Part shown: positions 1 through 12,748 of the stretch, piece after piece | Numbering within the stretch: the first letter of the stretch is position 1 | Layout of the letters: each line of letters starts with the position of its first letter | DNA from: Erigeron canadensis | Lineage: Eukaryota; Streptophyta; Magnoliopsida; Asterales; Asteraceae | DNA: 64,000 bases | Assembly: GCF_010389155.1 (NCBI RefSeq) | Contig: NC_057767.1 | Span: 24,687,723 to 24,751,722 of the forward strand | Direction of reading: 5' to 3' | Notes under the pieces: model-generated | The model's database searches: none | Seen by the model: only the letters and a program-made list of their open reading frames with translations | Told to the model about the DNA's origin: nothing | Program-made: the position numbers and the translations under genes

Positions 1-222
1 TTTTTTATTACACTTTTATCTACATACTTTTATTTATATACTTTTATTTATATACTTTTAATTATATACTTTTTCCTATACTTTTAAAACAACATAAAGT
101 AAATAAAATTTCATAAAATCCATTACATAAAAGCTAAATAACATAAACTAAAAAAACACACAATTAAACTGAGGAAGTACATAATTAGAAAAACACATAA
201 AAACTAAAACAATTTTAAAAAA

Positions 223-1650
223 CTACCAGTTGCCATAATACTTTTGTCGAATTTCCCTTTTCATGTCCTCTATTATAGTTCGTTCGGGCTTCTCAAGATA
301 ACTAAAATCTATCGCCAACATCTTCAACTCATCCCTTTTATCCTTTTTCTCTTTAAGTAACAATTTTCTTTCACCCAACTCCGCACGTTTTTTACTTGAT
401 TCCATTAAACCATGTAACTCCTTAGTAACTTTCTCAAATACCTCTGTGTAGTCGATACGCCATGTCAAACCCGAACCCGACCCCGATGCGGCTGCCCTTT
501 TGGCCGCGTCTCGACCTATGGGTCGAATATACCGACCTTCAACTTCCTCATTCTCGTTTAAATCAATGTTCATCCTAGCGTTGGACCCTTTACTTTGTGG
601 ATCAACGGATGAGGAAGTTTTTGACCTTTTTTGGCGGCTGATTCACCGCGTGTTGCCTTTCCATCAAACTCAGCAATAATATGGAACCTTGAACTTCTCT
701 TAACGAGTTCCCAAATTTCTATGTACGAGAACGGTTTGAGCATTGTTCCTTGGTATTCAGCCAAAACTTTTTCCAAAATTTGAGCGTTGTTACTCCCACT
801 TTGATGGTTGTATTTGTCTTTGTAACGATTGTAAATTTGATTGAACACCGAAACTTGGGTCTTTATCTTTCGCTATTTTGAGCCGATTGGGTCTTGGTTG
901 CGGTAGTCATTTCCTTTGTTTTCGAGAATGCGAAATTGCTTGGTAATTTTTCGTCAATAGGTTTTTTCCTTTTGATAGTTTGCTATAAAAAAAACCGAGT
1001 TACAGTTTTTTTTAAAAAAGAAACTAATTTTTTTAAAAACAAAAACGGAAACGTTTATTTTTTTTAAAAAAAATACAAAAAACTGAAAACAGAAAAAAAC
1101 GAAAACATTTATTTAAAAAAAAACCAGAAATAATATATAGAAAATAACCAAACTTAGGGTCCTCCGTTACGTCGAGCCAAGCTTTGGCTAAGCTAATTTG
1201 TTCTTGTTGTGTCCAAGGGATGGGTGCCGCTTTCGCCCTAGGTTCGTCGAGTCCTTTCTTTTTATGATTTCGTTTTTTTGTGATGGACTGCATTGCTTTT
1301 CTTGTACTTGTGTCTCTTGGATTAATTCGATATCCGACGAGAGTGGTGTGGATGATGGAGTCTCCACCATCCTTTGTTGTTCTAAATAAAAGTGTACAAA
1401 ACATATGTAAGTATATAAGTAAATATATAAGTATATAAGTAAATAAAAGTGTAAAAAAAATATATACCAAGTGGAAAAAATTACCAAACATTTGTTGTGG
1501 ACTATTATAGAATTGTGGAACGGGTTTGACTTTGTCCAAAACCGTACATATCGGGTTGCATCGGCATCAGTTGCATCGACATTGTTTTCATTTGAGCCAC
1601 GTACCTTATAATCCCGGGACTATTCAAAACGTTTGGATCGTTAACATCGG
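223..1650 (-). pseudogene. SANT/Myb-like transposon-associated protein relic (NAM-associated C-terminal type)
   Basis: Reading on the minus strand, pieces in order match a plant family with an N-terminal SANT/trihelix-like domain and a C-terminal region annotated as NAM-associated; these are often ORF1 of PIF/Harbinger transposons. Seen: WTQQEQISLAKAWLDVTEDP near 1150-1215; a second piece with VFNQIYNRYKDKYNH and KPFSYIEIWELVKRSSRF at 650-870; and the basic C-terminus RPIGRDAAKRAAA with a coiled, charged tail at 223-540. It is broken: the expected Trp after SK is TAG at 873-875, and a one-base loss in an A-run near 625 moves the C-terminus into another frame. A likely 5' exon with a Met-rich stretch lies at 1485-1650, also out of frame. 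The gene is probably dead. Family assignment is from motif memory; no matching transposon ends were found. Confidence 0.6.
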
Positions 1651-3736
1651 GTGGAGCTTGGGTGTTTGAACGTGGAAACCCATAATTAAAATTGTTGGGA
1701 TAAATGGTAATTTTCCTAATAAAATGATAAGAAAGTATAGAAAAGAAGAGAAGACAAGAGTGTTTTTTTGAGTGTTGTAAGAATTTGTAGAATGAAAATG
1801 GGGGTTTATGTAGGTGAAAAGGTAATAATTTTTAAGAAAAAACTTTTTTTTTTTACGGGAATTGAGTTCCAATGAGTATATGCCCTTGGGAAGGGGAAAA
1901 GTGCATGCCTTGCTCAACTTTTTTCCCATCCGTTCACGACAAAAAAATGGCTGGAACGTCCTTCTGGGTGATGTTCATCGCGTCCTATGGGCGTTTGGGG
2001 GGGGGGGGGGTTCCAACGTTTTAACGTCTCACACCATTCGGTCTTGCTGTTTCTCATCTATGATAGAATGTAATCATTTATACTAGAGATTAGATTACCA
2101 TTTTATAAGTCTTGAGTTGTTCGTCCTTGACTTTAAAATTGCTATTTAAAGGTTTCATGCACGCCCATGCTATTTAAAGGTTTCATGCACGCCCATTGGT
2201 TTAGCTTTTCAAGTTAACATGAAGATAAATAGATAATCAGTGTTTTAAAGACTTAGAGAATAATAAAATATACAAATGACATTCATGTGTCAATAATTTA
2301 ATTGATTGAGTGTGTTTAGGCTGATAAATATACAACTGGTTGTCAATTACATATTATTAGGTATTTATTTATATATTTTCAGTTAGATTTAACATAAGAA
2401 TTTATTTGTTTTAGTTCAATTAAGGTCGGAGGGAGTACCTCTCGGGTAAGGCTCGGTTCCGCCAGACCCGATCGGCTACACCCACATCGTCGATTAGGTA
2501 AAGCTCGACTAGGGCAAATCAGGTAGCAAATCGATTAGTGAAGCAGAAGATTGGGTCAGACATTTCGACCGTTGGCAAGTGGGTCCCCCTACCCCAAACG
2601 GCTACTTTGACTCAATTAACATCCCCTCCCCACCCCCCCCCCCGTTTCCAACTATAAAACTTTAACATTTTTACACCACAACTTCCATACAACCCAATGG
2701 TTATGTTTTATGTTTATATGATTTTAATTACATGGTTAAAATTAAATGAAAAAGAATAAGAAACTAGGTACTTGGGTACCGCCGCCATTGATTCGGGTAG
2801 GATTTTGGTAATTTTAGATAGTTTTTAAGAATCTAATATGTTTAATTTACCCTCTATCTTAATACATACTTATTTCTATTATATACATTGTGACTAAAAT
2901 ATCCTAACAAAAATTTCAGACTCTATTTCTCCATCACACACAAACACATAGCTAAAACCTTAATTATAATTCGTCCCCCTTTGCTTCACACCCCACCTCG
3001 AACGTTGTCTATTTTTGCCATTGCTACGTGCGCATAGACATGCAATTACGCTAGAATGACACAATTGTTTCAACTGAACTGTTGAGGTCCCGCGAAATGT
3101 TACTAGTTATATTAATTGTATTTGAATTGCAAAAATAGTCACTTCAAAGTTCAAAGTTGTGTATTTGTAGATTTGAAAATCTTCACATCAAAAGCACCTC
3201 AACAACTACATAAAAGATAAATGTTAAAAGACACAACTTGCATCTGATAATAAAATCATTAACTCTTTGACATTGTAACTTGCAACTATTGATGAGCCTT
3301 GCAACCAACCATCCTCTCTTCCATTTTTACCGTTTAAATCAATCCATCACATTTTACACCAACTTCATCTTCTTCTTTCATCTTGGTCGGAATTAAGGGT
3401 TGATATCCGTTGCCGACGTGTGAAACAAAGTCGGAGATAAAAAAACAACTAAGTTTTATTTATTTCATGGTTTCCTTAACTAATAAAATCACGTTACCAA
3501 GTATGGAGTTAAATATATGTATATTATTTACGACACAAAATTAAGAAGGGGATTTTTTGACTAATCGTATAAACTATAAATATTAATATTGTCATTTAAT
3601 AAAAATGAATTAATTAAGTTTGATCTAATGATTATAAATCAAAGTTGGAACTCATTTAAGAGTTCTTATTTGTTTATGAATGAATTTAATACCTTGTTAT
3701 ATATATATTGGTAGAGTGGTAGATAACTGTGCTTTA
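1651..3736. other. No gene seen; AT-rich intergenic DNA with short repeats
   Basis: There is no convincing coding region. A run of 13 or more G lies near 1988-2000 and a C-run near 2630-2643. A possible Stowaway-type end (GGAGGGAG followed by TA) is at about 2428-2437, but its partner end was not found. Confidence 0.5.
2141..2196. repeat. Perfect 28-bp tandem duplication
   Basis: The 28-bp unit beginning GCTATTTAAAGG and ending CACGCCCAT occurs twice with no gap and no mismatch (2141-2168 and 2169-2196). It looks like a recent slippage duplication. Confidence 0.9.
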
Positions 3737-4668
3737 GTATAATAAAAGAAGATTATAATAATTAAAAAAATAACTAATAATAATAATAATAATAATAATA
3801 ATATACTAAAACATGATTGTATAGTTTTTAAAGCGACAAATGACACAACTTTTAATCGACACGTGTATTAATTAGTGTAATCTTTAAAATCTATTAATTA
3901 AATTTAGTATATGTCTTATATAATATAATAATGTATTATATATTATGGTATCCTATAGGACCTATACTTATAACTAATTCATATAGAATGGATCATAATT
4001 TTTTTTCTTGTGGAATTATAGTATGTGATACTATATATATCTTTATGTGGTTCTGTTTATTATTTTTTTTTATGATTACTATATAAACATCATCATATAT
4101 TTAATTTATCAAGATATCTATTTACGTGTTATATATTCATGTTATTTATTATAGCTTTTTTTTTCCAATCCATCAAAGAAACAAAAAATATATGAACATG
4201 ATTTTTACCTCTCAAGAGGTATTGTTTTAGATTTGTTTTAAGAGTAGTACTTATCAAACTACATCCTAATATAATTCAAAATATGCATGACAAGTTATAT
4301 ATATAAATATTGATATTTACCAAGGCTATTCCTAATAGTGATATTATAACTTTTTTCGATTCCTATTATTTATATTACTTATAATAAGTTATTAACATGA
4401 AGGCTTAAAAAATTTAAACTTACTATCCGAAATCACAAAGCTATGTCGTCATTCACTATGCTTGTAAGTTTGATTTTGATGGGATTGTTATTATTTAAGA
4501 TAAATCCAAAACTTTAACTAAACATATATTATATTTAAAATAATTTAGCTTTTACCATCGGTTAACCACTCTTTATTTTATACTCACGAATTATATATGT
4601 GACATAATCAAATATTTTTTATAATACAATCTTATAAATACCGTATATCGTACGGGTATTAAGACTAG
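3737..4668 (+). mobile_element. Probable non-autonomous Helitron
   Basis: The 3' end has the Helitron layout: a hairpin made by ATACCGTA and TACGGGTAT (one bulged base) around 4638-4659, then a short spacer and the terminal CTAG at 4665-4668 followed by T. The proposed 5' end, AGTATAATAAAAGAAGATTA near 3737, resembles the start of the Helitron at 52919 but lacks a clear TC. There is no coding capacity. The 3' end is well supported and the 5' end is approximate. Confidence 0.5.
3775..3803. repeat. (TAA)n microsatellite
   Basis: About nine uninterrupted TAA/AAT units in AT-rich DNA. Confidence 0.9.
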
Positions 4669-4805
4669 TAATTAATTAATAAAATTTTAGATATTTTTCT
4701 TAATTAGTACGGCTTTGTTGAGTAATAAAATGAAGTAATGGATTTTTAGTATAAGACCTAATTAACCCGGCCTTTTTTTTGTGAAGGGTATCTTGGGGAA
4801 CACGT

Positions 4806-4842
4806 ATAAGACCTAGCTGCGCGGCTTCGTATTGTAAAAAGA
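4806..4842 (+). promoter_or_regulatory. Conserved core-promoter block of F-box unit 1
   Basis: The block AAGACCTAGCTG, GCGGCTTCGTATTGTAAAAA is shared with the three intact F-box units, which have a TATTATA-type box here. In this dead unit the TATA-like core has mutated to TATTGTAAAA. Function is inferred from position and conservation between paralogues. Confidence 0.45.
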
Positions 4843-4942
4843 AAAACCCACCTCCACCCTAGCTAGAGAGACGATCAGCCACAAGAGGAGTTAATTATTT
4901 CAGGTGGATTTGATGTTTAGAGATCCATACATAATTAATAAG

Positions 4943-6262
4943 ATGACGACTACTTGCGTATCAAATTAAAACGTTGTAGATGTGTATCTGATAACCCAAG
5001 CGGTAATAAGTGTTTTGATGATATACCTGATGACATCCTCTGCAATATCCTCTCCCGATTTGATGTCAAGCCAATGGTGGGACGCTGTCGATGTGTATCA
5101 AAACGCTGGAATGCTCTGATTTCGGATCCTAATTTTATGATGTCCAGGTCACCGTTGATCTATCTTGAAATTTGTAGCGACGACGAATATACAACAGAGA
5201 TACCTGTACCTATAAATCCTACTTAATTATATATTAGACGAAAGTATAGAATTGGTTATAGAGGATTTAGAATATTCAATCTTCAACCTCCCCCTCCCGA
5301 ATACGATTGTGATCAGAAGAATCGTAGGTCTGTGACAATTGTCGGAAGTTTCAGTGGTATTATCTTGTTGGTGGTTACGGATTATACTCAGTTTTATCCT
5401 GATTATGAGACTTATATGGAGCCGCTTATTATTTTGTACAATCCGGCAACCGGTGTTTATGAAATACTTGATGATGATCCAAATCCACCTTTATATGATA
5501 ATCGTGACCAAGACAAGCATGCATATGGATTTGGTTATGGCGCAGCCGTAGATGAGTTGAAAATTGTTAGGTGTAGAAAATATCAATCGGATACTTGGAA
5601 TGTTTGTGATGTACTCAATCTAAAAACACGTTCATGGAGCCACCCACAATTACATATCACTCATCAATATGCTATCTTTAAAGACGTTGTTGGTACCTTC
5701 CTTAAAGGATATTTGTATTGGATAATCAATGAGAAGAAAAAAGGGAATCGTTATTCGAAAATCGTGGCATTTGATGTTGACAAGATGGTATTCTCAGAGA
5801 TGCATCTGCCCGATCTGACTATCAATAAAATCATTTGGGTACGTGTCATGGATGCCTATGGATGATCACCAACACCGCCGTCCACACTCTTAATTTCGAT
5901 GCGTGGGTAATGAATTTTAATGACCAAGGCGTTGATGATAATTACTCGTGATCCAAAACATGTTCCTTGACAGTAGATTTGGAAGGTCAGCATGATCTCT
6001 ATTTTTATAGAATTATCAAAATTACCGATGACGGAAGAATTATAATATATGTAGAAATGGATGACTGCCCAGAAAGTATCATCTACTACGATATATCAAA
6101 AGACTCGTATAAACAGATCAATAAAAAGTATAGGTGTAGACAGAAGACACAAAGCATTGATTTAGATGAGCTGTTAGGAAATTCACCTCCTTCGCCACCA
6201 GTGACCATTCCTGGTGATATGTACACCGAAGATGCTAGAGAGATCGGGTCAGGTGATGGGTA
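4943..6262 (+). pseudogene. Broken FBA-type F-box gene (unit 1)
   Basis: Closely related to the intact genes at 15491, 21674 and 29302, with an F-box (DIPDDILCNILSRFDVKPMV) and the same downstream FBA region. Lesions seen by comparison: the original ATG at 4943 runs into a stop after eight codons and the N-terminus is rearranged; a 4-bp insertion gives TAA at 5224-5226; one C lost near 5290 restores the frame; about 7 bp are missing near 5826; and Trp is TGA at 5949-5951. After residues DSYK (about 6112) the sequence no longer matches the F-box gene. It passes in frame into a piece of another gene (SIDLDELLGNSPPSPP...), ending at 6262. That second piece stands alone downstream of the other units, so a deletion fused the two. 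The locus cannot encode a full F-box protein. Confidence 0.9.
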
Positions 6263-7362
6263 GATAAGGTCATAGTAAAAGTTATTATTGAGACGTGAAG
6301 TGTTAGAATCACAACATAACGTGACAGAAGGCAAAAATAAAATAAAATTGTGGTAGCCCAAATAATGGACCTGGTATTTTACACTTTACAAATGGGTTTC
6401 TTCTACATGGATTTTGACCGTAAATCGAGGAGTATTGATAAAAAAAGAAAAATTGCGGTTCTAGTTAATATTATTTCACTTGGTATCGGGTTCTCCTCAA
6501 GCAAAAGGTAACCTAATAGCTTGTAACATGGATTATAAAAAATGACTTTCACACATAGTTAAAGATTGTGCTGATGATATATTTTGACATTTCTGGGTCA
6601 AATGTTGACTATGTTAAGTACTCATTCTTATTATACCGTGCATTTTTAGTTTAACAAATAATATGGCTGCTTCATGACGATACAATGGTATGACAGGCTG
6701 CAATGGCTTTTAAGTTGGTATGCCTTATGTACACATTGGTAGTTGCTGTTTTTTTACTTGGTTTATCTAAATGTTTCACTTTCACCAACTTGACACCAAG
6801 TGACTTGCCCATTTGTGAGCCTTTTTACTACACTTTTTATGTATGTATCTTCTGAATATTGGTTTAGTTATAGTTTGACCTCTGACATATGATATGTGTG
6901 GGCTTTAAAGATTAAAGACTGAAACACAGATCGTGGATAACTGAAATCTTCTTCACAAGTTACCTTGCATCCTCCGGCGGCAATTCCAACTGCATAAAGA
7001 AAACACATTTTGAGAACAGAATAATGATAAAATAAGGGGTTATATTACTCTCAAAAGACTGAGATTACATTACCTAGTCTTGTGAATAACACAATAGTCT
7101 TCATTCTACAACACAAGTAAAAAAAAAAATCAGTACGTAGTAAAAAAGATCCCAATCTATGACAATTAAAAATAGAATTCAACGGAGAACCGAGGAATCG
7201 AGATTACAATCACATTACAATTAAAAATATCAGATTAATTAGTGTAATCACTTTATAACAAATGGATAAACTAACGTGTTTTTAGATTGAATACATCACA
7301 TGTTAATAAAGTTGGTTCACATGTTAAAAAAGTTATAAAATTCAAAAACGCATAGTAGATAG
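6263..7362. other. Unit-1 tail, no gene
   Basis: Non-coding sequence shared with the tails of the other units. The block with TTTCACTTTCACCAACTTG at about 6777 recurs near 20297, 27117 and 28442. The block with GGATAACTGAAATC at about 6934 recurs near 28876. No gene was seen. Confidence 0.6.
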
Positions 7363-8178
7363 CAGGATTTAGCATGGGGGCAATGAGGGTAGTTGCCCCC
7401 ACTTCAATTTTGATATAATATTTATATATTTTCTTATTTTATTGATATATTTGTTATTTAATTGCTAAAATAAAAGAAAAAGATGTATAACTAAATAGAG
7501 ATTACTCACTGATCTTGTAAGCTTTAAACCTTTTTTACTTTTAAAATTTTCAACACCAAAATTGATTTTGATTAGAAAGGTGTTGCAGGTGGTGAAATGG
7601 CGAAGAAGAAGATGAATCTTTAATATTATATTATATTCTATATGTAACACAACATGTGGAAGATAATAGTTGCACGACCAAACATGTATTGCTTAATTTT
7701 CATTTCTGCCCTTAAAGTTTCATATATTTATAATTTGGTTACAAAGTACTACAACTTAGTTTTTAAGCTACATAAATTTATAATTATTTCCCTTTTTGAT
7801 TGGTGTGGGTCGAATATTACAATGGATGGTCTAGACTATGTTGTCTTAACCGGGTCCACGCTAAAGAGCCCCTCATCCAATACCTAGTCAAAGAAAAAAC
7901 CTTCTAATAGTCCGTCCAAAATGACACAAACATATTAAGAAAAAACATTGCCTTCTTAGATTTCTTTAGAAATGGACTATTAAATATGGCATACATATAT
8001 TGAGATTTAATATCTGTGTTAGTAATAAAAATAGTTCAGGGTTGTGAGTATAGACTAATTCTTTTTGTTAATTTTTCTCTAACCATGTTACAACTTTTTT
8101 TTGTTTTACGCTGTAATAAATATGACATACGACTTATAATTTTGCCCCCTCACAAAATTTTTTTTGGATCCGTCCCTG
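7363..8178. mobile_element. hAT-type non-autonomous transposon with 8-bp target duplication
   Basis: Flanked by perfect 8-bp direct repeats GTAGATAG (7355-7362 and 8179-8186). The ends are CAGG at 7363 and CCTG at 8178, with loosely matching sub-ends (CAGGATTTAGCATGGGGGC and the reverse complement of GCCCCCTCAC...GGATCCGTCCCTG). An 8-bp duplication with CAGG termini fits the hAT superfamily. There is no transposase ORF. The uninterrupted target is visible in the sister unit at 21144-21151. Confidence 0.8.
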
Positions 8179-8233
8179 GTAGATAGTGTTGGCCTCAGGT
8201 TCGAATCAAACATTTCTATTGAACAATTAATTA

Positions 8234-8422
8234 GGGAGTGAGATTCCCTCAAGTTAAGCCTCTAACTTGAGTCAAGTTAGGAAATTCTTGACCCTTCGAT
8301 TAAAATCAAGGGCCAAGATTCAATAATCATCTTTGAATCTCAGCCCTTGATAATAAATCAAAGGTCATGATCTCTCTAACTTCACCTCTCAAGTTGTTTT
8401 CAACTTGAGGGAATCTCCATCC
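8234..8422. mobile_element. hAT-like MITE with inverted ends and 8-bp target duplication
   Basis: A 189-bp element. The left arm GGGAGTGAGATTCCCTCAAG and the right arm (reverse complement GGATGGAGATTCCCTCAAG) pair over about 20 bp. It is flanked by perfect 8-bp ATTAATTA (8226-8233 and 8423-8430). The AT-only duplication is weaker evidence than usual, but the arms support it. Confidence 0.65.
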
Positions 8423-9323
8423 ATTAATTAGTTGTAATGGGTAAAATACAATACAAATTAAACAAAAAGATATCATGTAAAATGTCACCAAATTAACAAC
8501 TTGTTTTGTAACATATCAGTTTTATGGTAAACAATCATAAACTAACCCCCTTTGCTCCCAAAATGAATATGAAACGACCAAAACGTAAAACGACAAACTT
8601 AATGATTTGACTTTTTCTTTTTTTAAAAAAATTTCAGCATGACCTATTCGTAAAGTCAACTTTCAAACCTGTAGAACTTTTACCAAACTTGAAAAACAAA
8701 ACAACTCAACCATTTTCAAACTAGTATTTACCTTGAACTTAGCTAACTAAATTAACACTTAAATCTACATGCTAAAATATCATTTGGCTACTCATGTAAA
8801 CTAGTCAAATAATCACAACCAAGACATATTACAAACCATCACTTTACTATTTGACCATTTCACAACCCAAAAGACAACACTTTCAAACGTTTGATCAAGA
8901 GCTTGGATAACAAAATGGATTAACTACCACCAAATTAATACTACCTTCACTTCAAAGGCTTTAGCTGACTAATCCAACTTGGCTTTGTCCTTTAATCTGG
9001 TTGAACCTATAAAAATATAAACAACTAAAAATATAAGCAATTTTGGTTGGTGAGTATAAATCATGCTACATTTATATACACGAACACATATGTTCAACTA
9101 CCATACATAAACTATCACACATCAATATATACTCATACAATAACTTGCATCACATGATCCTTTTTAACAAGATCATCACTCAACACCTCATCTCTAAACA
9201 CAAAGCCCTTAACCACAGTCGTTGTTAAACACAAATTTTAATTATACACAATCATTACCAAATCTAATCTTTTTCTTTTCATGTTGATTACCACAATACA
9301 CTATTAACACCATACATAATTAC

Positions 9324-9401
9324 CACTAAGCTCAATCACTAAGCCCAACCACTAAGCTCAATCACCAAGCCCAGTCACTAAGCTCAATCACTGAGCATAA
9401 T
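9324..9401. repeat. Six tandem 13-bp units
   Basis: Units of the form CACTAAGC(T/C)CAA(T/C) repeat six times with few changes, alternating between two variants. This suggests the repeat grew as a 26-bp dimer. Confidence 0.85.
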
Positions 9402-9475
9402 TACCACAAAGCACACTTACTACCGTTATATACATACTATCTCAAAAAGCATAATCAAATAAGTAAACATACTTG

Positions 9476-12046
9476 CACTACAAGAAAAATGAGCAAAAGT
9501 GACAAAAAACTTTTGGGGAGGACACCATGTCCTCGCTAAAGGACAAAAAAATTTCAAGAGTTGATTTTTTTGTTTGACCAATAATATCGTGAGGACAATT
9601 CTCGCTAAAAGTGAAAAAATATTTTCTTTTTGATTTTTTAAAGTAGCAGTCAAAGACATATGTTGAGGAAAAAGAAAGTCAAAGAGAAAAAAAAGGAAAA
9701 CTTGTTGACTAAACCTTTTTGCGAGGACTATCCTCCCCATATATTTTAAAAAGAAAAAGAATATCTAATTTCGTATTCTGTTATATTTACAACTTCTACA
9801 AAATCATTAAATATTCCCGGTTTTTACTTATCGCGACTACAGTCCTGGCAAAAGGTTTTTTAAAACTTTTTTGAAATACTTATAATAATTAAAATTTCCC
9901 TCTTTATTTTCGTTATTGTATTTAAAAAAAAATTAAAATTCCCACCAAATACTTAAAAATTCCCGGTTTCAACTTATTCCGAGGACTGTCCTTGCGAAAG
10001 TTTTTAAAAGATTTTTTAAAAAAATTTTCCGGTTTATTTTCATATTATTTTAAAAATTTTGTATTCCCCAAAAGATGTATATATATATTTTTTTAATGTA
10101 TAAAGTAATAAAGTATTCATAACTATTCTAATCTAATTATCAAACTAAATTAATTTATTTACACGTAAAGTTATTACCAACATTTTATATTTTTGATTTA
10201 GGGAAATAAATAATGTATGTTTGTGTATATATGCAAGGTTGCGGAACTCGGTATCTAAATCTTATAGACAAGATAAAAAATCAGGGATTTTTGATAATTC
10301 GATCAGAGGAAAAAAATGATTACCTGGACGATACACGTTTTGATCTCGAAAAATTGTTTGTATCGACCAAAATTCAGAGCAGTAAATGTATGTGACATTA
10401 TTGGGAAAGTTACACGTAATTTCAATATGCGTGATACCATAACGACAATAATTTATATATAAATCTACTTGTCGTAATTTCAATATGCGTGAAGCCTAAT
10501 TTGTTACATCCTAGAAAGTATAGTAGCGTGTTTGTGAGATCAGTAGCATACTAGTTCATTCGTATATTGACTTTAGCTAGAGTTGGTAAATTATATCCTA
10601 GAAAGTATAGTAGCGTGTTTGTGAGATAAGTAGCATACTAGTTCATTCGTATATTGACTTTAGCTAGAGTTGGTAAATTGGGTGGGTAAGGACAGAACTG
10701 GTCATGGACTATTGGAAGCCTGATTTGTTATATCCTAGAAAGTATAGTAGCGTGTTTGTGAGATAAGTAGCATACTAGTTCATTCGTATATCGACTTTAG
10801 CTAGAGTTGGTAAATTGGGCGGGTAAGGACAGAACTGGTCCTGAACTATTGGAAGCCTGATTTGTTATATCCTAAAAAGTATAGTAGCGTGTTTGTGAGA
10901 TCAGTAGCATACTAGTTCATTCGTATACATATGAATAAGTAGATTATATTTAAGCAAGTAGAATCTATGCCGATGGTTTTCTAAATGGCTACTCGATGAT
11001 ATATATAGATATTAGATACACTAGAACATAAAGAAACAGAAGCATCAATTATGTGACGGTAAACAAAACATATTAGAAACATAGATACAAAGTCAGAAAT
11101 TATAGATTGTAAGCGGCAACAGTTTGTTGTAATATACATTATGTTAATGTAAACGGATTTTTGATTGCTTGAATATACATAACTCTAATTTATGTCGTCA
11201 TTCTCTTTCAGAAGGGAACGAATTCGGAAGGCATGAGCTATGGTAAATTATCAAGAGTGAAATCATCAAAACTTTTGAGAAGTCTTTTGGGATGTGATTA
11301 ACTTTGGTATACTTCTGATATGTGTATCATGCATATTTGAAACCTTTTGTAATCGAATATGCACTTTGAATTTGTGGCTAAAACCTTTTGTTGATTGTGC
11401 GAGTATTTTGTTTAGTTGATAATTGTAATAGTAATTGTAGTTGTATCATGTTTTTGTCGTTCATTTTTTGTTTGATAAAGAGTGAGTACAACTCTGGACA
11501 GTGAGGTCAGATTACCTAGAAACAGGTTATCGACCAGGAAAAATTTTGGGCGGGAAGCTACATTTACAGCAGGTTCATTTTGAAATTGACAAAAAAAATA
11601 AAAAAATGGGGAGGACTGTCCTCCCTGAAACATATTGCGAGAACAAATTAAAAATAACGGGAAAATACATGCTGCAAGGACAGTCCTCGCTAATGCTAAA
11701 TACGATTACTATAGCTTAATACCAAGTATTATTATTTATACCGTATAATATAACATAACAAATACATATATTTATATATTTAAATAATTTTTTACATAAA
11801 AATGTGTTTTTCTTATTGCAAGGACAATCCTCCCAATGAGTAATTTACATTTCTTTTTCCTTTATTCTTTTTCCAACTATATCTCCTCGCTATATGTCAT
11901 AATAGTGGTTGCCGGATACTTCTTGCGAGAAGGCTTCCGCGACAAAGATATTGCAAGGACATGTCCTCGCTAATTGTTTTTGCAAGGAGAAATTAGGCCT
12001 TTTGCGAGGACATTCGTCCTCCCTAAAAGTGATTTTTGTTGTAGTG
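9476..12046. mobile_element. Non-autonomous CACTA (En/Spm) transposon
   Basis: The left end CACTACAAGAAAAATGAGC matches the reverse complement of the right end (CACTACAACAAAAATCACT), and both are flanked by the 3-bp target duplication TTG (9473-9475, 12047-12049). Subterminal zones at both ends carry many short motifs of the type GCGAGGAC/GTCCTCGC in both orientations, the usual transposase-binding layout of CACTA elements. The 2571 bp contain no TNPD/TNPA-like ORF. A block of tandem repeats lies in the middle. Confidence 0.9.
10495..10927. repeat. Tandem repeat of about 137 bp, four copies
   Basis: Four direct copies begin at about 10495, 10591, 10718 and 10855, each with TAGTAGCGTGTTTGTGAGAT and CATACTAGTTCATTCGTATA. 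The full unit is 137 bp; the first and second copies are shortened. The array lies inside the CACTA element and is nearly identical between copies, so it is young. Confidence 0.85.
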
Positions 12047-12638
12047 TTGGTAGAATGGTATTTTCTCATCAAGCTGCTCTATGTTAACATATATACAATA
12101 TATACATGAGGCATAAGTTGTACTCACCTTTCAAACGACAACTTGCAAGTAATCTTAGATGACCAAAATCAACAACCTATTAACACAATACAAATCCAAT
12201 ATTATTTACTTAATTATAATCAACTCTTTAACCCATAATATACATATATTATTGTGTTTGGCTAAATACATATATACATTTTTCTCATAAAATTCTGAAA
12301 TACATAATAAAGCTTGACCATACTATCACTTAACAATCTTTTTTTGTTATCTCAAAATCTAAAGTCCAAATTCAACTTTAATTAGCCAAACAACACCAAT
12401 AAAAATATGGGTTTTACAAATTATTTACTAAAATTGGTGATGATAAAATTTCATCTAATTCCATAACAATACTAGAAATAATACTATAATAAATAACAAC
12501 AATAATAATGTTACCTTTCTTTGAATTTATAGCAATGACAACTCCTAAACTTAAAATCCCTAAATACTTGAAATCCCTAAATCTTTCTTTGATGAACCCT
12601 AGCCACAACTTCTTTTATAATTCTTAAATAGACTAGAA

Positions 12639-12639
<1 letters not shown>

Positions 12640-12712
<73 letters not shown>

Positions 12713-12748
12713 TATTATTATATGATGATGATGATGATGATGATGAAG
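12640..12748. repeat. (ATT)n then (GAT)n compound microsatellite
   Basis: About 27 ATT units are followed by about nine GAT units. The poly-Ile/Ser reading frame over it is an artefact of the repeat. Confidence 0.95.

Noticed and set aside
2400..2440. Stowaway MITE
   Set aside because: Only one end-like GGAGGGAGTA was found and no matching partner, so no element was called.
4954..5226. Start of the unit-1 F-box protein at 4954
   Set aside because: The codon there is TTG, in a rearranged N-terminus. The ancestral ATG is at 4943 and is followed by a stop.
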